A stretch of 64,000 nucleotides of DNA from an uncultured Opitutales bacterium. Lineage in GTDB: Bacteria; Verrucomicrobiota; Verrucomicrobiia; Opitutales; Intestinicryptomonadaceae. Positions 8,525 through 17,200 of this stretch are shown here, in pieces. The notes under the pieces are model-generated. The model was given only the letters and a program-made list of their open reading frames with translations, searched no databases and was not told the origin of the DNA. The translations under genes were made by a program, and so were the position numbers. The DNA lies in NCBI GenBank assembly GCA_900548185.1, contig URJJ01000003.1, forward strand, positions 53,306 through 117,305, read 5' to 3'. The stretch's first letter is position 1. Each line of letters opens with the position of its first letter.

Positions 8525-9853
8525 ATGAAGACCAACATAGAAAACATCAGCGACACGAGAAAAAAGATAGAAGTATCCTTCGACGCGGCCGAAATAGCCA
8601 AGGAAAAGGAAGGCGTTGTCGCCGAATTCGTCCAGTTCGCAAAGATTCCCGGCTTCAGGCCCGGCAAGGCACCAAAGGACATGATTTTGAAGCGTTTTGA
8701 AGGCGACATCAAGTCGCAGCTCGAACGCGCCGTGACAAACAAGGCCGTGGAAGCCCTCAACTCCATAAAGGACTTCGACCTCTTTTCCGTAGTGGACCTC
8801 CAGAATTCGGACATCGAAGGCGCAGACGGCGCCAGCATCACATTCACCGCCGATATATATCCGGAAGTGAAGCTCCCCGAGGACTACAAGACATCCGTCG
8901 AGCTCGGCCCCGTTGAGGCAACCGACGACGAAGTGCAAAAGACCGTCGATTTTTACCGCAACCAGCGCGCCCAGTACAACCCCGTGGAGGGCCGCCCCGC
9001 CCAGAAGGGCGACTTCGTGCAGGTGTCCTACGAAGGCTCGGTTGACGGCGCCCCCGTCGACGACCTCATGGAAAAGCCCGCCATGTACGGCAAACAGACC
9101 GGCACCTGGGAGGAAGCCGGCAACACCGACGTTCCGGGCCTCGAAGCCGTGGTAGAAGGCGTGGTCGGCATGAACAAGGGCGAAAAGAAGACGGTCGTGC
9201 AGGAATTCCCCAAGGATTTCCCCGCCGAAAAGCTCGCCGGCAAGAAGGCCCAGTACAGCCTTGAGCTGCTCGAAATACGCGAGAAGAAGCTCCCGGAAGT
9301 TGACGAGGAATTCCTCAAGCCCCTCGGCGACAAGACCGAGGCGGACTTCCGCACGCGCCTTGCAAAGGACATCACCGCCGAAAAGACCCAGCACAACGAG
9401 GTTCTGAAGCGCCAGCAGGCCGTCGACCAGCTCCTCGAAAAGGCCGAATTCCCGCTTCCCGAAAGCGCAGTGGAAGAGGAGCGCCAGCTCGTCCTCCAGG
9501 AAATGATGATGCGCTACCTCTCCTCGGGCGCGGCCCGCGAAGACCTTGAAAAGAACAAGGAAGCCCTTTACGAGGCGGCCTCCAAGGACGCCGCCCCCCG
9601 CGCAAAAATGCGCATCTTCCTCAACCGCGTCGCCGTCAAAAACGGCCTCAAGGTGGATAACGAGGACATGAACCGCATGCTCTGGCAGGAATCCGTCCGC
9701 ACGCGCACCCGCCCCGAAGAGCTCATCAAGCAGCTCAAGAAGGACCAGGGCCGCATCAACCGCATGCGCGCAGACGTCCTCCTGCAAAAGGCCATAAACT
9801 TCATAGCAGAAAAGGCCGAAGTTAAAATCGTGGAAAAGCCCGCCGAAAAGTAA
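8525..9853 (+). CDS. tig: Trigger factor
   Basis: 442 residues, normal family length. The N-terminal ribosome-binding domain carries the signature GFRPGKAP (about residues 44-51), which docks on ribosomal protein L23. The FKBP-type prolyl isomerase domain lies at about residues 145-240 (GDFVQVSYEG onward). The long helical C-terminal chaperone domain fills the rest. Trigger factor shields nascent chains at the exit tunnel. It is the first gene of the classic tig-clpP-clpX order, with clpP 45 bp downstream. Confidence 0.97.
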   Translation: MKTNIENISDTRKKIEVSFDAAEIAKEKEGVVAEFVQFAKIPGFRPGKAPKDMILKRFEGDIKSQLERAVTNKAVEALNSIKDFDLFSVVDLQNSDIEGADGASITFTADIYPEVKLPEDYKTSVELGPVEATDDEVQKTVDFYRNQRAQYNPVEGRPAQKGDFVQVSYEGSVDGAPVDDLMEKPAMYGKQTGTWEEAGNTDVPGLEAVVEGVVGMNKGEKKTVVQEFPKDFPAEKLAGKKAQYSLELLEIREKKLPEVDEEFLKPLGDKTEADFRTRLAKDITAEKTQHNEVLKRQQAVDQLLEKAEFPLPESAVEEERQLVLQEMMMRYLSSGAAREDLEKNKEALYEAASKDAAPRAKMRIFLNRVAVKNGLKVDNEDMNRMLWQESVRTRTRPEELIKQLKKDQGRINRMRADVLLQKAINFIAEKAEVKIVEKPAEK

Positions 9854-9898
9854 AAGGGCCTTTTCCCGCGGCCTTTGCTGCCGATAATCCTCCATCTG

Positions 9899-10504
9899 AT
9901 GGAAAACATGAGCTATTACAACCTGCCATACGTATTTGAACGCGACGGAAGAAGCGAGCGCACCTGGGATATCTATTCGCGCCTACTGAAGGACCGTATC
10001 ATATTCATAGGCACGCCCATAGACGACTACGTCGCAAATGCGGTGGTTGCCCAGTTGCTGTTTTTGCAGATGGAGGACTCAAAAAAAGACGTCCACGTTT
10101 ACATAAACAGCCCCGGCGGCCTCGTAACCGCCGGAATGGCCATATACGACACCATGAACTTCCTGCACTGCGACGTGGTCACGTACTGCGTCGGCCAGGC
10201 GGCGAGCATGGCGACGGTCCTGCTGTCTGCGGGCACCAAGGGCAAGCGCTACGCCCTGCCCAACTCGCGCGTCATGATACACCAGCCGCGCGGCGGCGCC
10301 GGGGGGCAGACCTCCGACATAACAATAGCCGCAAACGAAATCCTGCGCTGGCGCAAGACCATCAACGAAATCCTCGCCAGAAACACCGGCAAGACCGTCG
10401 GGCAGATTGAAAAGGACTCCGACCGCGACTTCTTCCTCTCCGCCTCCGACGCCGTGGATTACGGAATCGTGGACAAGGTCATCGAAGTCAAGCCGAGGGA
10501 CTAG
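9899..10504 (+). CDS. clpP: ATP-dependent Clp protease proteolytic subunit
   Basis: 201 residues from the ATG at 9899; another in-frame ATG at 9908 is possible. The catalytic Ser is in GQAASMATVL (about residue 103), the His in SRVMIHQPRG (about residue 128), and the Asp lies in DSDRDFFLS. ClpP forms a tetradecameric serine protease chamber fed by ClpX. It sits between tig and clpX, and clpX starts 3 bp after its stop, so the two are almost certainly co-translated. Confidence 0.97.
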   Translation: MENMSYYNLPYVFERDGRSERTWDIYSRLLKDRIIFIGTPIDDYVANAVVAQLLFLQMEDSKKDVHVYINSPGGLVTAGMAIYDTMNFLHCDVVTYCVGQAASMATVLLSAGTKGKRYALPNSRVMIHQPRGGAGGQTSDITIAANEILRWRKTINEILARNTGKTVGQIEKDSDRDFFLSASDAVDYGIVDKVIEVKPRD

Positions 10505-10507
10505 AAA

Positions 10508-11773
10508 GTGCGCCACAAGGACATGGAACCCGGAGAACCCAAATGCAGCTTCTGCGGCCGCGGCCGCGACGAGGTGAGCGGATTTATAGCCGGGCGCGAC
10601 GGGGTGCTGATATGCCCGTCGTGCATAGAGGCCCTCCACAACGTCGTGGAGCTGCGCACGCGCGAATTCAAGCGCGACAACGTGCGAGACATGCTCGGCT
10701 TCCAGCTCAAGTCCCCCTCGGAAATCAAGCGCGCCCTCGACGACTACATAATCGGCCAGGACGACGCAAAAAAGGTCTTGAGCGTCGCCGTTTACAACCA
10801 CTACAAGCGGCTCAAATCAAGGTTCGACCTCGAAGAGGGGCAGCCCGCGCCGGAAATCCTCAAAAAATACGAGGATGTCGAAGTCGAAAAAAGCAACATC
10901 CTGCTAATCGGCCCAACCGGCTCCGGAAAGACCTTCCTGGCCCGCACGCTCGCAAAGATGCTCGACGTCCCCTTCGCAATCGGGGACGCCACCACCCTCA
11001 CGGAGGCCGGCTACGTCGGCGAGGACGTGGAAAACATCGTGCTGAACCTCCTGCGCGCGGCAGACTACAACGTTGAACGCGCCCAGTGCGGCATAATTTA
11101 CATCGACGAAATAGACAAAATCGGCCGCAAGACCGAAAACGTCTCGATAACCCGCGACGTCGGCGGCGAGGGCGTCCAGCAGGCTCTCCTTAAAATCCTC
11201 GAAGGCACGGTATGCAACATTCCGCCGAAGGGGGGCCGCAAGCACCCGGACCAGGAGTACATAAGGGTGGACACCCGCAACATACTTTTCATATGCGGCG
11301 GGGCGTTCGTGGGCCTTGAAAAAATAGTGGAGCAGCGCTCCGACAACAAGGTTCTCGGCTTTACCGAAAAGTCCTCCGGCGCAGAGACCGAGGGCAACAT
11401 ACTAAAGCGCGTGCAGCCGGAGGACCTGACGAAGTTCGGCTTCATCCCTGAATTTATCGGCCGCCTGCCAATGGTGAGCGTCCTCAACCAGCTCACGCGC
11501 GAGGACCTCATACACATCCTCACAGAGACGAAGAACTCGCTCGTCCAGCAGTACGGCAAGCTCGTCGCCATAGAGGGGGCCGAGCTCGAATTTGAACCCG
11601 GCGCGATAGCCGCCATTGCCGACAAGGCAATAGCACTCGGAACGGGCGCGCGCGCACTCAGGTCCATCATGGAAAATATAATGCTGGACATCATGTACGA
11701 CCTCCCCGACAACAAGCGCGAGAAGGTCGTAATTACTGCAAATGACATCGCCCCCGGGGCGAAGCCGGCCTAG
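10508..11773 (+). CDS. clpX: ATP-dependent Clp protease ATP-binding subunit ClpX
   Basis: 421 residues from a GTG start at 10508; an in-frame ATG at 10523 is an alternative. The N-terminal zinc-binding domain has CSFC and CPSC pairs. The AAA+ module follows, with Walker A LIGPTGSGKT, Walker B IIYIDEIDK, and the C-terminal small domain. ClpX unfolds tagged substrates and feeds them into ClpP. It is the last gene of the tig-clpP-clpX unit, which a strong intrinsic terminator closes 32 bp downstream. Confidence 0.97.
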   Translation: MRHKDMEPGEPKCSFCGRGRDEVSGFIAGRDGVLICPSCIEALHNVVELRTREFKRDNVRDMLGFQLKSPSEIKRALDDYIIGQDDAKKVLSVAVYNHYKRLKSRFDLEEGQPAPEILKKYEDVEVEKSNILLIGPTGSGKTFLARTLAKMLDVPFAIGDATTLTEAGYVGEDVENIVLNLLRAADYNVERAQCGIIYIDEIDKIGRKTENVSITRDVGGEGVQQALLKILEGTVCNIPPKGGRKHPDQEYIRVDTRNILFICGGAFVGLEKIVEQRSDNKVLGFTEKSSGAETEGNILKRVQPEDLTKFGFIPEFIGRLPMVSVLNQLTREDLIHILTETKNSLVQQYGKLVAIEGAELEFEPGAIAAIADKAIALGTGARALRSIMENIMLDIMYDLPDNKREKVVITANDIAPGAKPA

Positions 11774-11804
11774 CCTGCAAACGGGAAATCTCCCGCGCGC
11801 CTGT

Positions 11805-11836
11805 ACGTCCGAACCGAACAGTTCGGACGTTTTTTT
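11805..11836 (+). terminator. Rho-independent terminator of tig-clpP-clpX
   Basis: A perfect 10-bp stem, ACGTCCGAAC (11805-11814) with GTTCGGACGT (11821-11830), has a six-base loop and is followed by six further T residues. Confidence 0.95.
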
Positions 11837-13300
11837 ATCCGCCGCGCTCTCGTGCAGGATGCGTAAACTAATTTGCGGAAAGGCTGCGGGAGAATATCCT
11901 CCATGCGCCAGGGGTTCCCGAGGCGGGATTAGAAAGCCAGGGGGCGCAAACCGGCGGGATTCCACAACTGGACGGCAGGCGGGAGCGGCAGACTCTGCAT
12001 AAAGCCCGCAATGCGCGATTCCGGCAAATCGCCCCCCCTCTTTGCGGATTTTACCAAGCCTGAAGAAAATTCCGGGAAGGCTTAATGCGGGGAATGCCGC
12101 AGGGAAGAATGCCAATAAAGAAAACGCGCAAAGCGCCTTTCCACTTGCAAAGCCCATGCGAGCTCAAAATTTTTCGTGGAAAGCGGCAGCAGATTGCGAT
12201 GCGCCAAGAGAAACAAAAAAGCGGAAATTTCAGCTTCATTGGGCGGGGGCGGAAAGATTTCCTTTCGGCGGGCGGATTTTATTCCAAATCTCCACAGAGA
12301 GAGCAGGCTCCCCACAATCTCGGGTGCGCATCTAAAAAAACGGACGCTCAAGCTCAAAAGGCTTTAAAGGCAATCAAGATTGCCCCCGTATGCCGCCCGG
12401 AATCCCGCCATGCTCCGGTAGATGGGATGAAGGGGGCTGCAAAAAACTCCGCAGAACTCCGCTCGTCCCGGACAGGCCCTCAAAAATTCCGAATGCATTT
12501 CAAAAAAGTTTGCCTCCCGCCGCGCGCCGTTTCTGGTTTTATTAAAAAGTTTTTAGGCGCCGCCGAAATCTGCAAAAACCCGCCGGAAGCCGCAAATATA
12601 TTGAGCCTGCGGGCGACTATCCGGGATTGGCATTCTGGGAAAAACATCGGCATGGCCTATAATCTGAAAAAATTGCACTTTGAGAAAAAGCAGCCCTTAA
12701 GGCAAAAGCATATCGGCTGCATGAAAAAAGGCTGGCTGCATGTAATCGCATCCGGGAATACGGGAATATCATGGAAAGCATACCGCACGCACGGCGACGC
12801 AGCCGCGATTCCTCCGTCAATCCCCACCAGGGGGTCTTACCCCAGAAAAAAGGCCCTGCAAGAGCGTTGCAGAGCATGTAAAAACAGCCTTTGCCGCCCG
12901 GCAAACTATTTGCAGGATGCGATGGCACCCCTCCTATAATACCTGCCATGCATTTTCAAAAACGCCCATCATAATTATTGAATAGCCGCACCCCTTGCGC
13001 CCTGCCGCAGACGGACGCGCACAAATGCCCCCGCGCGTCGGCCTCCGGGCAGAGTTTGCAAAAAACGCAAGCGGCCTGATTTAAAACCCGGGCTGAGGCG
13101 AACCATACCCCCTTCGGAAATACCCGAAAGCGGATATATTCACACTCTAAAGCTTTCCACTTTGCGCCGGCTGGTGCAGAGCGCCCCGGAGGTGAATGCG
13201 GCGGATTTCAGGATGCCTTGCAGCGCATCTTCACCAATGCGCCCGGAAATGAAAACGCCAAGGGCAGCAGCCAGAATGAGCGGCATGGGAAGGATGCAAA
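11837..13300. other. Long stretch without a supportable gene
   Basis: About 1.46 kb between the clpX terminator and the iclR terminator. It is more A-rich than its surroundings, with many A runs on the plus strand between 12,040 and 13,000. A 284-codon plus-strand frame (12085-12939) exists, but its translation is Lys/Arg/Pro-rich, has no domain-like segment and no credible start. No tRNA-like fold or repeat was recognised. It could be a decayed gene, an unrecognised RNA or plain spacer. Confidence 0.5.
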
Positions 13301-13325
13301 ATAAAAAACGCGCCCCGAGGCGCGT
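13301..13325 (-). terminator. Rho-independent terminator of the iclR gene
   Basis: Read on the minus strand: ACGCGCC, a four-base loop, GGCGCGT, then a T tract (the A run at 13303-13307 on the plus strand). It lies 60 bp beyond the iclR stop. Confidence 0.85.
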
Positions 13326-13385
13326 ATGCAGTCCGCGAATCCGAAAGGCGCGGGCGGAGTTCTAAATGATTTTTCAGAAGCCCGC

Positions 13386-14192
13386 CTAGAAAAGGTTGTA
13401 GCCCAGGCGTTCGGATATCTTGTCGGCGTAGGCGCGGATTTTTTTGCCGACAGCGTCGAAGCTTTCAACGGGCAGCCTGTTGGCAGGCCCCGTAATCCAT
13501 ATGGAGGCGACGGGATAGCCGTGCGCGTTGAATACGGGCGCGCCTATGCAGTGCACCCCGGCGATTTCCTCGCCGCGGTCAAGCGCGTATCCGCACGCGC
13601 GCACGCCCTCAAGTTCTTTCAGGAAGTCCCTTTTGGTGCAGATGGTGCTTTCGTTAAACCTGTCGAACTTCATCTTTTCAAGGCGCTGGTCGACCTCGTC
13701 CTTTGAAAGGTAGGCCAGAATCGCCTTGCCGGGGGCCGACACGTGCACGGATATGCGCATGCCGATTTCACCGAGAAACTTGAAAGGGAAACGCCCGGGG
13801 GCCTGCTCTATCATCACGCAGTCCTCCTGGAGCAGGGTTCCGAGCATGGCAGTCTCCCCGAACTCGTCGCGCATGGCCCTTATTACGTCCATGCTCTTTT
13901 CGACAATGTTGCTCTCGCCGAAGCCCGCGTACCCGAGGGCCGCGAGCTTGCGCGACATGACTATCTTGCGGCCGTCCTTGTCCTTGGAAACATACCCGCA
14001 GTCCTGCAATGTGCAGACTATGCGGAATATGCTGTTTTTGGAATACTTCGTAGCCGCGCTTATTTCGGAAAGGGTCAGGCCCCCGTTGTTCTTTGCGAGC
14101 AGCTCGAACACGTCGAGCGCGCGCTTGAGATTTGGGATGTGATAGCGCTCGTATGAGGGAGCGCCGTCTTTCCTGGCTTTGGGTGTCGGCAT
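13386..14192 (-). CDS. IclR family transcriptional regulator
   Basis: 268 residues. An N-terminal winged helix-turn-helix spans about residues 20-75 (NLKRALDVFELLAKNNGGL, then LSEISAATKYSKNSIFRIV). The IclR effector-binding domain covers residues 95-260, including the family segment VHVSAPGKAILAYL. Members usually repress or activate small catabolic operons in response to an organic ligand. The gene begins 31 bp after the stop of the HzsA-like cytochrome gene on the same strand, so the two may share a transcript and the regulator may control that locus. Its own terminator follows. Confidence 0.9.
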   Translation of the reverse strand: MPTPKARKDGAPSYERYHIPNLKRALDVFELLAKNNGGLTLSEISAATKYSKNSIFRIVCTLQDCGYVSKDKDGRKIVMSRKLAALGYAGFGESNIVEKSMDVIRAMRDEFGETAMLGTLLQEDCVMIEQAPGRFPFKFLGEIGMRISVHVSAPGKAILAYLSKDEVDQRLEKMKFDRFNESTICTKRDFLKELEGVRACGYALDRGEEIAGVHCIGAPVFNAHGYPVASIWITGPANRLPVESFDAVGKKIRAYADKISERLGYNLF

Positions 14193-14223
14193 TGGGCTTT
14201 TTGGAAAAATTGCTGCTTTAATC

Positions 14224-17200
14224 CTATTTCAGGACAAACGACACGTTGTCGAGGTGCCAGCCCAGCGACGGGCCGATTTCCCTGAATAGAATCTTCACAG
14301 TATCTCCGCCGGAAACGTTGGAAACGTCAAGCGTATTTTTCGTCCACTTTCCGTCCGCCCCCTCGAATTTCTTCGATGCGCGCAGCTTGCCGTTGACATA
14401 GACGTAGGCCGTCGTGTCGTTGCGCTGGCGGGGCCACGCGTCGAACGAGAGCACCGCCGACGTCCGCTTTGTCTGCGGGGGAACCTTGAAGGACTGCCAG
14501 ACGTCGAAGGGGGATGACCCGTTTGCCGCAATTTCTATGTGCTGGCCGGGGACCTCCCTGCGCGGAGAGCCAGCCTCGCCGTCGCGCCAGACTTCGAAGG
14601 CGGAGTCCCTCGTGCCCCATCCGGACATGTCGCCGTTTGAGACGGACCCCATGCCGCCCTGAATTTCAGGGAATTCAAAGCCGCCGTTTGCCACGAGGTC
14701 CTTCGGGTTTTCGGAGCGGTACTGCGAGAGGTCCTCCGCAGCCTCCTCGGCGGCGGCGAACCTCGGCTTTTTCGGCGGGAGGGGGGCTGCGGCCTTGAGG
14801 ACCCTGGCGGCCTTTTCGGGGTCGTTTATGACGGCGCGGAAGCCGACATTGTAAACCCTCTGCCAGTCCGGATACGACCTGCGCAGCGTGACGCGCGCCC
14901 ACTTGGTCCTGTCGCGCCAGCTCCCGCCGCGCACGGTCTTGCGGCCTTCGACGGTCTTGCCGCCAAGGGTTTCAGTGTAGTCATTGAGCGTCCATTCGGC
15001 CACGTTGCCGTTAATGTCGTAGAGGTTGAACGGGTTCGGGACGTAGGTTCCGACTGCGGCCGTCACCAGCTCGCCGTCGTTTACGTCAAGGTCCGCGGGC
15101 ACGAAGGCCATTTCAGGCGACGGGTTGCGTATGGGCTGCGGGTCGATGCCGACAACCGCAAACTTCTTGGTGGTGACGTCGGACAGGTTCTCGTAGGCGG
15201 AATAGTCGCTGCCGATATTGCCGAACCAGAAGTCCCCGTCGGAGCCGGCGCGCGCCGCCCACTCCCACTGCGTCTCGGTCGGGAGGCTGACATCCAGGCC
15301 GAGCTTTTCGCCCAGCCACTTGCAGTACGCCTCGGCCTCCTTCCAGGAAACCCTGACGACGGCCTGCTCGGGGAGGTTGGCCGGATAGCCGCGGTTTACG
15401 TGGTCCTTCCAATGGCGGTCGTAGAAGGCCGAATTGTGGTTTTTGTCGAAAGCTGAATACTGGGCGTTTGTGGTTTCAAAGGTCGCCATGTAGAACGGCT
15501 TTTCCACCTTGGCGGGGCGGGCGGGGCCCTCGTCGTAGAACCAGTCGTTCGTGCCCATCACAAAGGAGCCGGCGGGGATGAGCGAAAAGCGCATGGAAAG
15601 GCCCCCGCCGAGGTCGGCGACAAGCTCCCTGGGAAGCCCGGCCGCCTCCGTTTTCTTCTTGGCGGCAGCGGCGTCGAACGGGAAGCCGGGCGCTGACGGC
15701 ATCTTGCCGGAGTGCTTCTTTTCGGGCTTGGGGGCGACAAACTCCTGCGGCCCAGGATCCCATGTTATCACGTCGGGGTCCTCGAAGCGGTTGGCGTAGA
15801 GGGCCATGAACTTCATGCGCTCCTTGTCGCCGTTGTTGGGAATCTTCTCGCTGACTTCCTTCCAGGAGCCGATGAAGGGCACGTTGAGGTCTATCCAGGT
15901 GTACAGAACGTCCCATGCGTCCTTGTCCAGCTCCACGCCGTGGTGGCCTTTTTTGAGCATCTGCACAAGCTCGCTCGTCTCGGCGTTGAATTCCGCAGGG
16001 GGGAGCAGGTTCTGGGTGCTTTCGGGGCCGGAGCGGCGGATGTAGGGATGGAGGTCCATGTAGGCCCTTGTGAATTTCTTCCAGACGGTCCCGCCGCGCT
16101 TGTAGACGGGCATGTCGGGCTGCGAGCCGTCGTGGCAGCCCGCGCAATACTTGTCGAGTATGGGCTGGACGTCGCGCATGAAGGAGTATCCGCGCACAGG
16201 GCCCCGGAAGGGGGTTATGGTGGAGGGCTTCTTGCGGGCGGCCATGGCGGTGCCCGAAATGGGCGTCATATACTGGGCCTCATGGCAGCCGACGCAGCTC
16301 TGCACCTCGCCGGGCATGACGGCAAGCCACGAGCGCATCAGGGCGAGGGCCTTGCCGTCCTTGTCGAGCGGCTGCAAGGCTATCGGGCGGTTTGCCGGGA
16401 CCTCGAAGGTCGCCGAACCGTCCTCCTCGACGGGAACGGTGCCGTGGATTTTCTTTACGTCCCACGAGCCTTCCTGGCCGATTATGTCGTGGCCGCCCAT
16501 GTTGCGGTAGGCGTAGTTGTATTCAAACACGCGCAGCGCCTTCACGGACCCCCTCGGGATGCCCGCAAGGCCGGGGCCCTGGTAGATGTCGTTTAGGAAG
16601 ATGTAGCCCTTGTCGAGCTTGGGGTTTTCCTTGAGCTTGGGGGCGACGCGGTCGGGAATGACGGACGGGCGCTTGCGCTTGGCTATGGCCACGGGTTCGA
16701 GGAGCCCGGCGCCCTGGGCCTTCTGGAGGAGCGTCATGTTGTCGAACTTGTCGACGAGGTAGATTGCGAAATGCCAGTCGGGCGTGCGGGCGGCGACGAC
16801 GGCGAGGTCTTCGGAGACCGGATAGGGGTGTATCATCTGGGGCCACTTGCCGTCCACAAGGGTGTCCATCGTCCGGGCCTCGTACTCGCGGCCGTAGGAC
16901 GGGAACTTGTGCACCCTGCCCTGCTCCTCTATCGTGCCCTTCGAGGTGTCGAACAGGTGGAGCTCGCCGGAGCGGCGCGTGCCGTGGTGGCCGGAAACTA
17001 TCGCCATGAACTTCGTGGGCTCGCCCGGAATCGGGTGGGCGTAGAATATCGAGTTGGGCCAGAAGCTGGTCGAGCCGTAGTAGGACGACTGGGAGGTGCC
17101 GTCGGGGTTCATGCGCATGAGGATGCGGGCGAAATAGTGGGAGTTGTCGGTGTACTCCCAGCGGGTGTACATGACGCGGCCGTCGTTCATCACGATGGGC

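Noticed and set aside
8510..9895. 461-codon minus-strand frame opposite trigger factor
   Set aside because: Antisense of tig; the Leu/Gly/Val-rich peptide comes from the codon bias of the real gene.
12085..12939. 284-codon plus-strand frame in the gap after clpX
   Set aside because: No ribosome-binding site, no recognisable domain, Lys/Arg/Pro-rich throughout and in an A-rich non-coding stretch.
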